DNA of 64,000 bases from Corallococcus sp. NCRR (GTDB lineage: Bacteria > Myxococcota > Myxococcia > Myxococcales > Myxococcaceae), in the NCBI RefSeq assembly GCF_026965535.1, contig NZ_CP114039.1:2666001-2730000 (forward strand). Reading direction: 5' to 3'. Position numbers and translations under genes: made by a program. Each line of letters starts with the position of its first letter. Positions within the stretch are counted from its first letter, which is position 1. Positions 9,764 through 18,399 of the stretch are shown piece by piece. Below the pieces are notes generated by a model. That model was not told the origin of the DNA. It was given only the letters and a program-made list of their open reading frames with translations, and did no database searches.

Positions 9764-9869
9764 TTCGGGCCGCGGTGAGACGGAAAGAGGGGTCGGGCTC
9801 GGACGCGCCGGGCGGTTTTCCCTCCAATCCAGATTTCATTCCGTTTCATCCGTGATGAAGGAGGCCGCG

Positions 9870-11969
9870 GTGGCGCAGGAGCAACGCGAAACGGGGGGCG
9901 CCGCTGCTCTGGGGCGGTCATCCGGGACGAGCGACCTCGTGGACACGCGTCGTTTCCAGCGCGCCGGATCGCTGTTGCGCGAGGCGCTCTTCGAACTGGA
10001 CGCGGCGGGCCGCCTCGTCCTGGCGACCCCCGCCTGGGAGCGCCTGGTCGGAGCGCCCGTGCACGCGTGGCTCGGCCGCTCGCTGGTGGAGTTGTTCCAC
10101 CCGGAGGACCGGGACCAGGCGCGGGTGCTGCTGCGCACGGCGCTGTCGCGCACGGACGTGCCCTCGCGGCTGGAGCTGCGGCTGTCGTCGGGCGGCACGC
10201 AGCCGCGCTGGGTGGAGATGTCCGCGACGGGGGACCCGGAGCACCTGGGCGGCGTGCTGGGCACGCTGGTGGACGTCACCCCGCGCCGCCTGGCGGAGGA
10301 GGCCGCCGCCACGCGCGAGCGCTACCTGGGCGCGATGGTGGAGGTGCAGCGCCAGCTGCTCGCGCCCGAGGCCTCCGTGGATGTGTACAACTCCATCCTG
10401 GAGCCGCTGGGCCGCGTCGCGGGCGCCAGCCGCGCCTACGTCTTCGAGTTCCACCGCGACGCCTCTGGCCGGATGCTCCAGTCCCAGCGCGCGGAGTGGT
10501 GCGCGGCCGGCATCTCGCGCGAGCTGGACAACCCGGACACGCAGGCGTGGCCCATCGACCAGGCCTTCACGCTCCCCCAACTGGAGCAGCTCCACCGGGG
10601 CGAGGCCGTGCAGGGCTCGCCGGAGGACTTCGGCGCGGACAACGCGCCGGTGCTCCTGGCGCAGGGCATCCGTTCGCTGCTGGTGCTGCCCCTGGTGGTG
10701 CACGGCGAGCCGTTCGGCTTCATCGGCTTCGACAACTGCGATGACGCGCGGCCCTGGTCGCACGTGGAGGTGAAGCTGCTGTCCGGCGCGGCCGGCGCGC
10801 TGTCGCTGGCGCTGGAGCAGCACACCACGGACGCGCTGCGCGTGCGCACGGAGACGGCGCTGCGCCGCACGGAGGCCGGCTTCCACCTGCTCATCGAAGG
10901 GTTCCCGGACCCCGTGGTGGTGCACACCACGGACGGCATGCTCCTGTCGGTGAACCCGGCCATGGCCAACTACCTGGGCTACCAGGACCCGGCGGAGCTC
11001 CTGGGCCGGCACCTCCTGGGGCTGGTGCGGCGCGAGGACCAGGAGGTCGCGCGCCGCCACCTGGAGGAGGCGCAGGACGGGGCGCTGGCCGCCCGCTCGC
11101 ACGAGGTGCCGCTGGTGCGCCGCGACGGGCAGGTGGTGAGCGCGGACCTGGTGACGCTGGGCGTGCTCTTCGACGGCGTGCCCGCGCGCGTGACGGTGGC
11201 GCGCGACTTCACCGAGCGCAAGCACATGCAGGCGCAGCTCATGCTGGGGGACCGGCTGGCCTCCATGGGCATGCTGGCCGCGGGCATCGCGCACGAACTG
11301 AACAACCCGCTGTCCTACGTGCTCTCCAACCTGGAGTTCCTGCACCGCGCGCTGGGCCCCATGCCCCGGCCCCTGGGCGCCGAGGAGCTGCTGGAGTACC
11401 AGCAGGTGCTGGACGACGCGCGCGAGGGCTCCGAGCGGATGCGCCAGATCGTCCGCCAGCTCAAGGTCTTCTCCCGCGTGGACGACGCGCACGAGGAGGC
11501 GGTGGACCTGCACCGCGTGCTGGACTCCGTGGCGCAGATGGCGGCCAGTGAAATCCGGCCGCGCGCCCGGCTGGTGAAGCAGTACGGCAACGTGCCGACG
11601 GTGCGCGCCAACGAGGGCAAGCTGTTCCAGGTGTTCCTCAACCTGGTCATCAACGCCGCGCACGCGATTCCAGAGGGCTTCACGGACGAGCACGAGATCC
11701 GCCTCATCACCCGCGTGGACGAAGACGGCCGGGTGCTGGTGGAGGTTCGCGACACGGGCCGGGGCATCGCGCCGGAGCTCTTGCGCCGCATCTTCGACCC
11801 CTTCTTCACCACCAAGGCGCCGGGCCAGGGCACCGGCCTGGGCCTGTCCATCTGCGACACCATCGTGCGCGCGCTGGGCGGCACCATCACCGCGGAGTCC
11901 ACGCCGGGCAACGGCGCCACCTTCCGCGTCACCCTGCACGTCGCCGCGCGGCCCGCACACGTGGCCTGA
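9870..11969 (+). CDS. PAS/GAF sensor histidine kinase
   Basis: This is a soluble two-component kinase of 699 residues. In order it has a PAS domain (about 25-125), a GAF domain (about 150-310), a second PAS domain (about 325-445), a HisKA dimerisation domain with phospho-accepting His475 in AHELNNP, and an HATPase_c domain (INAAHA N-box, DTGRGI, FDPFFTT, GTGLGLS). A strong AAGGAGG five bases before GTG 9870 decides the start. ATG 9855 and GTG 9852 are in-frame alternatives inside or before that site. No response regulator is adjacent, so it is an orphan kinase, as is common in myxobacteria. Confidence 0.9.
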   Translation: MAQEQRETGGAAALGRSSGTSDLVDTRRFQRAGSLLREALFELDAAGRLVLATPAWERLVGAPVHAWLGRSLVELFHPEDRDQARVLLRTALSRTDVPSRLELRLSSGGTQPRWVEMSATGDPEHLGGVLGTLVDVTPRRLAEEAAATRERYLGAMVEVQRQLLAPEASVDVYNSILEPLGRVAGASRAYVFEFHRDASGRMLQSQRAEWCAAGISRELDNPDTQAWPIDQAFTLPQLEQLHRGEAVQGSPEDFGADNAPVLLAQGIRSLLVLPLVVHGEPFGFIGFDNCDDARPWSHVEVKLLSGAAGALSLALEQHTTDALRVRTETALRRTEAGFHLLIEGFPDPVVVHTTDGMLLSVNPAMANYLGYQDPAELLGRHLLGLVRREDQEVARRHLEEAQDGALAARSHEVPLVRRDGQVVSADLVTLGVLFDGVPARVTVARDFTERKHMQAQLMLGDRLASMGMLAAGIAHELNNPLSYVLSNLEFLHRALGPMPRPLGAEELLEYQQVLDDAREGSERMRQIVRQLKVFSRVDDAHEEAVDLHRVLDSVAQMAASEIRPRARLVKQYGNVPTVRANEGKLFQVFLNLVINAAHAIPEGFTDEHEIRLITRVDEDGRVLVEVRDTGRGIAPELLRRIFDPFFTTKAPGQGTGLGLSICDTIVRALGGTITAESTPGNGATFRVTLHVAARPAHVA

Positions 11970-12176
11970 GTCAGGCCCGCATTCCGCGTCCATGCGGCGG
12001 AGCGGGCCGCCCGTCCGCTGCCGCGAAATGGACTGAATCCGCCGCGCTCCGGTGTTCGAGTGTGGAGCGTCGGACGGCCCGCCCTCGCGTGCGCTGCCCC
12101 CCAGGGGGCGAAGGCGTCACGCTTCGGCCTCGCCGCCGCCGGGGGCCTCCTCTTCCTGGAGGCCGTGGAGGATGCC

Positions 12177-14261
12177 ATGCGCACGCTGAATGCCCGCCTC
12201 GCTCCCGTGCTCGGGTTGCTGCTGGGCTGCGTGCTGGCGCTGGGGCCGGGCGCCTCCCGCGCGCAGGAGGGAGCGCCGCCGGCTCCCGTGGAGGCTCCGG
12301 CGAACACGAACGCGTGCGCGGGCTCGTCGAACTTCCTCATCGGCGCGGCGCGCTCGGACATCACCGGCCCCGCGGCGGAGGTGGGGATGATGGGCTACGG
12401 ACAGGTGGGCCAGAAGACGGAGGGCATCCACCTGCGGCTGTTCTCGCGGGCGTTCGTCATCGCCTCGCCGTGCAACGGCCGCCGCGTGGCCTTCGTCAGC
12501 GCGGACCTGGGCATGGTGTTCCAGGCGGTGAAGCAGCAGGTGGTGGAGCGGCTGCGCTCGAAGCTGGGCGACACCTTCTCCGACGACAACGTGCTGCTCA
12601 GCGCCACGCACACGCACTCCGGGCCGGGCGGCTTCAGCCACTACACGTTCTACAACCTGACCACCTTCGGCTTCGTGCCCCAGAACTTCGAGGCCATCGT
12701 CTCCGGCATCACGGACTCCATCCTCCGCGCCAACGCGCGCCTGGCGGAAGGGTCGCTGCGGCTGTCCTCCGGCGACCTGCACGGCGCCAGCATCAACCGC
12801 TCACCGGAGGCCTACCTGCGCAACCCGGAGGCCGAGCGCACCCGCTATCCCGACAACGTGGACACGCGCATGACGCTGCTCCGGATGACGGGGGCGGACG
12901 GGCGCGAGCTGGGGCTCATCAATTGGTTCGCCGTGCACGCCACGTCCTTCGGCAACACGAACACGTACATCAGCGGCGACAACAAGGGGATGGCGGCGCA
13001 CACGTTCGAAGTGGAGAAGGGGGGACGGACGCCCGGCGGCCCGGACACCTTCGTCGCGGCGTTCGCCAACTCGAATGAAGGCGACGTCACGCCCAACATC
13101 CTGGGCGGCACGAACGGCGGCGGCGCGAACGACTTCGAGGACGCGGCCCTCTCCGCGAAGAAGCAGTCCGACTTCGCCGAGCACCTGTGGTCCACCGCCG
13201 GGATGCCGGTGATGGGCGGCGTGGACTACCGGCACACCTACGTGAAGATGGACGCGGTGGACGTCGCGCCCTCGTTCGCGGACGGCGGCGCGCACCGCAC
13301 CTGCCCCGCGGCCATCGGCCTGTCCATGATCGCCGGCGCGGAGGACGGGCCCGGCTTCGGCGCGGAAGGGGCCACGTGCGAGTCCGTGCACGACGTGTGG
13401 AGCCAGTTCACCTGCGCCGCCGTCACCACGCCCTGCCAGGGGGAGAAGCCCATCATCCTGGAGATGGGCACCATGAAGCCCTACCCGTGGTCCCCGGAGG
13501 TGCTGCCGCTCCAGGTGGTGACGGTGGGGCCGCTGGCGCTGGTGGCGGTGCCCTTCGAGATGACCACCATGGCGGGCCGCCGGCTGCGCGACACGGTGCG
13601 CGCGCAGCTCCAGGGCGCGGGCGTGACGGACGTGGTCATCGCGGGGCCGGCCAACGCCTACTCGGGCTACGTGGCCACGCGCGAGGAGTACGCGCGCCAG
13701 GATTACGAAGGCGCGTCCACGCACTTCGGCCCGTGGACGCTGGCGGCGTTGCAGCAGTCCTTCTCGGGGCTCGCGGCCTCCTTGCGCGAAGGGGCGGCCG
13801 TGGCGCCCGGCCCCACGCCGCGCGACCTGCGCAAGGCGGTGGTGGGGCTTCAGCCCGGCGTGGTGTTCGACGACAAGCTGCTCTGGGTGGACTTCGGCGC
13901 CGTCGCGGAGGAGGCAAAGGCGGCCTACGCGCGAGGCGACACGGCGAGCGTCACCTTCTGGGGCGGCCATCCGCGCAATGACCTGAAGCGGGGCGGCACC
14001 TTCCTGCGCGTGCAGCGGCGGGAGGCGGATGGCACGTGGCGGGACGTGGCGAACGACGGGGACGGCGCCGCGCTGTACCACTGGCAGCGCGAGTACTGCG
14101 TGCCCACGCTCGCGTGCTCACAGGTGCGCATCACCTGGCCCATTCCCAAGGACACGCAGCCGGGCACGTACCGGCTGGTGCACGAGGGGAACTGGAAGTC
14201 CGGCTGGGACGGGCGCATCCACCCGTACTCGGGGAGCTCGCGCCCGTTCACCGTGAAGTAG
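12177..14261 (+). CDS. Secreted neutral/alkaline ceramidase
   Basis: This 694-residue enzyme hydrolyses ceramide to sphingosine and a fatty acid. A signal peptide covers about residues 1-29 (hydrophobic core VLGLLLGCVLAL, cleavage near SRA-QE). Family landmarks are GAARSDITGPAAEVGMMGYG at the mature N terminus, the zinc-site HTHSGPGG (about 146), NRSPEAY with the serine nucleophile region, and AVHATSFGNTN (about 252). The C-terminal 150 residues fit the immunoglobulin-like domain of bacterial ceramidases. GGAG lies just before ATG 12177. Myxobacteria make sphingolipids, so the substrate may be their own or that of prey. The gene converges with the Cys-rich lipoprotein, 8 bases apart. Confidence 0.92.
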   Translation: MRTLNARLAPVLGLLLGCVLALGPGASRAQEGAPPAPVEAPANTNACAGSSNFLIGAARSDITGPAAEVGMMGYGQVGQKTEGIHLRLFSRAFVIASPCNGRRVAFVSADLGMVFQAVKQQVVERLRSKLGDTFSDDNVLLSATHTHSGPGGFSHYTFYNLTTFGFVPQNFEAIVSGITDSILRANARLAEGSLRLSSGDLHGASINRSPEAYLRNPEAERTRYPDNVDTRMTLLRMTGADGRELGLINWFAVHATSFGNTNTYISGDNKGMAAHTFEVEKGGRTPGGPDTFVAAFANSNEGDVTPNILGGTNGGGANDFEDAALSAKKQSDFAEHLWSTAGMPVMGGVDYRHTYVKMDAVDVAPSFADGGAHRTCPAAIGLSMIAGAEDGPGFGAEGATCESVHDVWSQFTCAAVTTPCQGEKPIILEMGTMKPYPWSPEVLPLQVVTVGPLALVAVPFEMTTMAGRRLRDTVRAQLQGAGVTDVVIAGPANAYSGYVATREEYARQDYEGASTHFGPWTLAALQQSFSGLAASLREGAAVAPGPTPRDLRKAVVGLQPGVVFDDKLLWVDFGAVAEEAKAAYARGDTASVTFWGGHPRNDLKRGGTFLRVQRREADGTWRDVANDGDGAALYHWQREYCVPTLACSQVRITWPIPKDTQPGTYRLVHEGNWKSGWDGRIHPYSGSSRPFTVK

Positions 14262-14269
14262 CGCGCCCC

Positions 14270-15088
14270 TCAGTCGCAGGAGCCGTCCGGGTTGCAGCGC
14301 TTCTCGCACTTCTTGCAGGACTCGCCGCCCTTGCCGCACTGGTTCTTGTTGGGGGCGGGGATGCAGCTGTTGCCGTCGCAGCAGCCCTTGCAGGTGGTCG
14401 GGTCGCACTTGCAGAAGCCGTTGATGCACGCGAGCCCCGGTCCGCACGCGCCTCCCAGACCGCAGAAGCACTTGCCGCCGCTGCAGCGGTTGGCGTTGAT
14501 GTCGCAGGCCGGGCCGGTGCCGCAGCCGCAGGTGCCGCGGTCGGTGCAGGTGTCCGCGCGGACCGTATCGCAGACCTCGCACGCGACGCCGCCCACGCCA
14601 CAGGTGCGGAAGGTGCGGGACGTGCACACGCCATCGCGGCAGCAGCCGTCCGGACAGTCCACGCAGAAGGTGCCGCCGGTCGAGCCGGTCAGCCGCACGG
14701 TGACCTCCACCTCGTAGCCGTCGCGCACGGTGGCGGTGGCCTCGCCGGTGGCGACCGTGGCGTCGCCGCGCAGGCCGTCCACGCGGACGGTGGCCTGGGT
14801 GCCGTTGGTCGCGCCGTCCAGGAGCACGCGGAACGTCTCACCGTTCACGAGCGCGCGGCTGGAGTCCTCGGGCAAGAGCGACGTGGGCACGGTGGCGCCG
14901 TCCGCGGTGGCGGCGACGCGCAGCCGGGTGAGGTTGAGCGAGGGCTCGAACTCGGCGGTGACGAAGAGCGCGGTGCCGGACGCGGCGGCGGGGTCACGGC
15001 AGGCGGCCAGGGACGCCAGCGCGAGCAGGCCGCTGCACAGGAGGAGCCGGGCGAGGGTCCGGCCGGGGGTTGCTCCCACGGAAGTCAT
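14270..15088 (-). CDS. Cysteine-rich lipoprotein, function unknown
   Basis: This 272-residue protein has a lipoprotein signal (lipobox LASLAAC, about residues 23-30), a beta-rich domain with an immunoglobulin-like pattern (about 40-135) and a C-terminal 135 residues packed with about 35 cysteines in CxCG, GxxC and CC groups. The tail resembles small disulfide modules seen in many large-genome myxobacterial surface proteins. An exported, disulfide-stabilised surface protein is inferred. No enzyme motif was found. Confidence 0.78.
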   Translation of the reverse strand: MTSVGATPGRTLARLLLCSGLLALASLAACRDPAAASGTALFVTAEFEPSLNLTRLRVAATADGATVPTSLLPEDSSRALVNGETFRVLLDGATNGTQATVRVDGLRGDATVATGEATATVRDGYEVEVTVRLTGSTGGTFCVDCPDGCCRDGVCTSRTFRTCGVGGVACEVCDTVRADTCTDRGTCGCGTGPACDINANRCSGGKCFCGLGGACGPGLACINGFCKCDPTTCKGCCDGNSCIPAPNKNQCGKGGESCKKCEKRCNPDGSCD

Positions 15089-15273
15089 GATGGTGTGGGA
15101 GGGTAATGGTTCCTCCGTCGTGAAGTGGAAGTCATGTGGGACGCGAGGGTGATGGCGTTGGACATCGGACGCTCACGTCCGGTGTGTCACCGGCCGTGTT
15201 TCTCGCATGGCACCCGGGGCAGGAAGGCCGCAGCATGCGGATGCGCGCACGACCCGAGGGAGGCGGCAACGGC

Positions 15274-15768
15274 ATGGTGGTCATCGTCATGGGCGTTTCA
15301 GGCACCGGGAAGTCCACGGTGGGCCGGGCGCTCGCGGACCGGTTTGGGTGGACCTTCGTGGACGCGGACGACCTGCACTCGGTGGAGAACCGCCGGAAGA
15401 TGGCCGAGGGCACGCCGCTGACGGACGTGGACCGGCAGCCCTGGCTGGAGCTGCTGCGCGCGAGGATGGAGAAGGCGTTGGATGCGGACGAGGACCTGGT
15501 GCTGGCCTTCTCCGGCCTCAAGGCCTTCTACCGCGCCAGGCTCACCGTGGACCCCGCGCGCGAGCGCTGGGTGTACCTGCACGCGCCCGCGTCCGTCATC
15601 CGCGAGCGGCTCCAGAAGCGCCTGGGGCACTTCATGCCGGCGGCGCTGCTCGACAGCCAGTTGGAGACGCTGGAGGTCCCCGGCGACGCGTTCACCGTGG
15701 ACGTGACGCCGCCGCCCGGCGAAATCGTCGAGCGCATCGTGACGGGGCTGGCGTTGGAGCCCAGATAG
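15274..15768 (+). CDS. gntK: Gluconokinase
   Basis: This 164-residue P-loop kinase phosphorylates gluconate to 6-phosphogluconate for the pentose phosphate or Entner-Doudoroff route. It has a Walker A motif GVSGTGKST (residues 7-15), the gluconate-site DADDLH...NRRKMAEGTPLTD.DRQPWL pattern and FSGLKAFYRARL, where family members usually have SALK. Length is close to the usual 165-175. ATG 15274 follows GAGGGAGG by 9 bases. Another in-frame ATG at 15235 would add 13 residues with no family match. Confidence 0.9.
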   Translation: MVVIVMGVSGTGKSTVGRALADRFGWTFVDADDLHSVENRRKMAEGTPLTDVDRQPWLELLRARMEKALDADEDLVLAFSGLKAFYRARLTVDPARERWVYLHAPASVIRERLQKRLGHFMPAALLDSQLETLEVPGDAFTVDVTPPPGEIVERIVTGLALEPR

Positions 15769-15903
15769 GGCGCTTGGCCTGCAGAGTGACTCGTCCAACG
15801 AATGTCAGAGGGAGTGACCAGAATGGCCGCCCGCTTACGCTTGACCACATCCCGGCCGTAGAGGGTGCCGATTATCGTTTCTGACGTTATATTGCTCGCG
15901 ACT

Positions 15904-16758
15904 ATGTCGACTTCCGCAGCACTCCCTCCCGTTTTCTCTCTGCCCACTGGAAGTGGGCTGCTCTCGTTGTTGCTCGAGAAGGTTTTTTCGCTCGTGGCGG
16001 GGGACCGGATATCGGCACAAGATCGGGCACTCATCGAGCATGTTCGGGAACTGAGCGGTACCTTTGGCGCTTATGTCCTCGAAGCCCAAGATCGCGATGA
16101 CCTGATTGTCAGGCTTGATCAAGTCGTCGGGGATCCCCAATTCTATTTGGCGCAGATGCTCCTGATGCAGGAGGTCGAAGCCCCAGGGACGCTGTCCAGG
16201 CGAGTTGATGGACTCGCCTTGGAGAGCGGCGACGTGGTTCCCCAGTCGATGGTGAATGCTATGGGGGCCTCGTCGAAGCCTTACTTGCGCGACCTCTATC
16301 GACGCCTCCCTGAAATCATGAGGTGCTTCGGTCTGTTCCTGCGACAGACACCGCACGTGACTGAGACTGCGGCCGCTGTGCTTCAAAATGAAGATTGGGA
16401 CCCTCTCGCGTTTCTCAGTGCACCTGATGTATCCGTGCCTGCGGCAGAGGCGCTTCTTGCGTGGATGAGACTGGGTGTCCTTCAGTTGGCTTCTATTGCG
16501 CTGCTTTCCCATCAGGTTGTTGCTGAGCCTTGGCTCAAGATTGCCATTGCCGAGCTACTAGCGACTTCGAGCAAACGCAGCTTGGCCCTCCTGGCAGCCT
16601 TGTCTAAAGCCGAGGTTTCAGTGGACCTCCTACCTGCGGACGAGCGGCTGAGTCCCGCCGCACTTGATCGACAAGTGGAGGCCGTGCAGGCGGCCTATGC
16701 GCGATTCAACATGGCTGCGGAGCAATCGGGTGAACCGGTATTCCCCTCCGCCTCCTAA
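15904..16758 (+). CDS. Hypothetical helical protein in a compositionally atypical two-gene island
   Basis: This 284-residue protein from ATG 15904 is not recognised. It is mostly predicted helix, with a hydrophobic N-terminal segment (LLSLLLEKVFSLVAG) and further amphipathic helices. No catalytic motif is apparent. Codon use is clearly less GC-biased than in flanking genes (many A/T third positions), which suggests transfer. It overlaps the start of the PemK/MazF-like gene by about 29 bases, so the two are probably translated together. A partner or antitoxin role is possible but is inference from context only. Confidence 0.72.
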   Translation: MSTSAALPPVFSLPTGSGLLSLLLEKVFSLVAGDRISAQDRALIEHVRELSGTFGAYVLEAQDRDDLIVRLDQVVGDPQFYLAQMLLMQEVEAPGTLSRRVDGLALESGDVVPQSMVNAMGASSKPYLRDLYRRLPEIMRCFGLFLRQTPHVTETAAAVLQNEDWDPLAFLSAPDVSVPAAEALLAWMRLGVLQLASIALLSHQVVAEPWLKIAIAELLATSSKRSLALLAALSKAEVSVDLLPADERLSPAALDRQVEAVQAAYARFNMAAEQSGEPVFPSAS

Positions 16759-17149
16759 ACCGCAGTTGCGCGATCGTGGCGTGGTGATGGTCGAGGTGGG
16801 GGGGAAGTCTCGTCCCGCCATCGTCGTCCGCCGTTTTCCTGAAGAACAACGTGTGGTCGTGCTGTATGGCACGGGAACCAAGCGCGTTGAGTTGGCCGGG
16901 ATCGAAGTGCCGAGTAATTCAGCGGCGGGCAAAGCGCTTCGGCTAACCAAGGACACGTTCTTCTACGCCACGAGTTTGCGCAGCGTCCGTTTGGGCCATG
17001 TCACAGCGACAGCAGGGCTTTGCCCGCCCGAACTCTTCTTGCAAGTGCGTTATTTGGTCGAGGGCGCATTGGCGATTCTTTCCTCGTCCGCTCAAGAGAA
17101 AGACTTGTCGGAGGACGCCCGGCCTCGTCCGGTTCAGGCTCCTGAGTAG
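16730..17149 (+). CDS. PemK/MazF-like protein, possible toxin
   Basis: This gene encodes about 139 residues. The segment DRGVVMVEVGGKSRPAIVVRR resembles the opening strands of the MazF/PemK SH3-like barrel (family pattern RGDVxxVxx..GxRPAlVl). LGHVTATAGLCPPELFLQVR resembles its closing strand and helix. The basic residue after RPAIVV and a serine/threonine in the second half are in roughly the right places for an mRNA interferase, but identity is low. GTG 16730 has GGAG 7 bases upstream. ATG 16697 and TTG 16664 are in-frame alternatives. Base composition is atypical like its upstream partner. A non-toxic homologue is quite possible. Confidence 0.55.
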   Translation: MNRYSPPPPKPQLRDRGVVMVEVGGKSRPAIVVRRFPEEQRVVVLYGTGTKRVELAGIEVPSNSAAGKALRLTKDTFFYATSLRSVRLGHVTATAGLCPPELFLQVRYLVEGALAILSSSAQEKDLSEDARPRPVQAPE

Positions 17150-17174
17150 GCCTGAACACCAAGTGGATGGCGCC

Positions 17175-17801
17175 TCAGCGCACGGGCTCGACGGTGGCGC
17201 CCAGGCGCTCCAACAACTCGCGGTACCAGGTGAAGGCGCGCTCGGTGTGGCCCTTGAGCTCCTTCGTGCCCCACAGCAGCGTGAGCGTGCGCCGCGTGGT
17301 GCCGTCCGTCTTGGTGCGCTGGGCGTCCTTCACCGCGTTGGCGCACGGGCCCTGCGCGTCGAAGAGGCACAGCAGGCCCTCCAGGTCGATGGCCTGCCCG
17401 GAGGCGTTGAAGACGTAGCGGTCGCCCTGGATGGCGGTGGAGACGCGGAACGGCGCCTGGGCCTTGTCCAGGTCCACCACGCTGATGGGCAGGCCGCTGT
17501 GCAGCGATACGGCGTTGCAGGCGTCCACCGCGGCGTTGATGGTGCCCAGACTTCCGTCGCCGGAGGCCCGCACCAGGTACTCGGACGCGGGCTTGCCCCG
17601 GCCCGTGGGCTTGTAGCCGCCGTGGCGGAGCAGGTCGCGCACGGCGCCCCGGACGGCGTCGTCGCTCTGGAGAGGCGCGGTGGCGCCGGGCTTCAGCAGG
17701 GCCTGCAGCCAGTCGGGCGCGGGCAGGTCCCCCAGGGGGGCGGGCCAGGAGGAGGTGAAGGCGACGAGGTCGAGGAGGGGATGGTTGTCGACGGTCAGCA
17801 C
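17175..17801 (-). CDS. B3/4 domain protein (PheRS beta-like tRNA-binding/editing domain)
   Basis: This 208-residue protein has a GTG start. It resembles stand-alone B3/4 domains, which are related to the editing module of phenylalanyl-tRNA synthetase beta. Landmarks are GYKPTGRGKPASEYLVRA, INAAVDACNAVSLHSGLPIS and DLEGLLCLFDAQGPCANAVKD in the expected order. Members are thought to act on mischarged tRNA or free amino acids, but the function is not firmly known. It is transcribed divergently from the cupin gene with a 76-base shared upstream region. Confidence 0.75.
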   Translation of the reverse strand: MLTVDNHPLLDLVAFTSSWPAPLGDLPAPDWLQALLKPGATAPLQSDDAVRGAVRDLLRHGGYKPTGRGKPASEYLVRASGDGSLGTINAAVDACNAVSLHSGLPISVVDLDKAQAPFRVSTAIQGDRYVFNASGQAIDLEGLLCLFDAQGPCANAVKDAQRTKTDGTTRRTLTLLWGTKELKGHTERAFTWYRELLERLGATVEPVR

Positions 17802-17877
17802 GGCGGCACTCTATGCCACGCGCTGGTAGGGTAGGGATGGCTGCTGTCCCCTTCGTTCCCCTCCTGGAGCCTTGCGC

Positions 17878-18240
17878 ATGCCCACGCTCATCCCGAAGCC
17901 CATCCGCGTGACGGCGGTGGGCAACAAGCCGAAGCTCATCGACGAGTACGTGGGCCGGGTGAACTCCAAGACGTCCAACATCAGCGTGGCCCACATGCGC
18001 AGCCCCGGTGGGTGGGAGGAGCCGGGCCAGACGCCCGAGTTCCGTGAAATCACCCTGGTGCTCGCGGGCACGCTGCGGGTGGAGCACAAGGGCGGGGTGA
18101 TGGACGTCCACGCCGGCCAGACGGTGGTGTGCGAACCCGGCGAGTGGGTCCGCTACAGCACCCCCGACGAGGAGGGCGCGGAGTACGTGGCCATCTGCAC
18201 CCCGGCGTTCTCCCCGGGCACGGTGCACCGGGACGCCTGA
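17878..18240 (+). CDS. Cupin-domain protein
   Basis: This small 120-residue single-domain cupin shows REITLVLAGTLRVEHKGGVMDVHAGQTVVCEPGEWVRYSTP in spaced motifs (quoted in parts: REITLVLAGTLRVEH, then DVHAGQTVVCEPGEW), forming the two cupin halves. The usual metal histidines are only partly present. A sugar-binding or regulatory cupin is therefore as likely as an enzyme. GGAG 8 bases upstream sets ATG 17878. Confidence 0.8.
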   Translation: MPTLIPKPIRVTAVGNKPKLIDEYVGRVNSKTSNISVAHMRSPGGWEEPGQTPEFREITLVLAGTLRVEHKGGVMDVHAGQTVVCEPGEWVRYSTPDEEGAEYVAICTPAFSPGTVHRDA

Positions 18241-18267
18241 GCCTCGCGTTTCAAGCCGGGCGGAATC

Positions 18268-18291
18268 CCGGGCGGGGGCCTGCCCGCCCGG
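18268..18291 (+). terminator. Strong GC stem-loop after the cupin gene
   Basis: CCGGGCGGG and CCCGCCCGG form a perfect 9-bp stem with a 6-base loop, 27 bases after the cupin stop. There is no T-run. Such stems are the usual terminator shape in very GC-rich genomes. Confidence 0.5.
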
Positions 18292-18399
18292 CCGCGTGGA
18301 AGGACCTGGAGCCGTTGGGGGTTCGGAAGCATCCCTCCGGCGGGCGGCTCATGGCATAAGGGCGCGCCGCCTGATTTCCCGGGCCTTTTCGGTACGCAC

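Noticed and set aside
11996-12020. Terminator hairpin after the PAS/GAF kinase
   Set aside because: The best pairing needs a bulge and an almost zero-length loop.
15769-15903. tRNA or integration site at the edge of the atypical island
   Set aside because: No cloverleaf, anticodon arm or direct repeat flanking the island could be made out.
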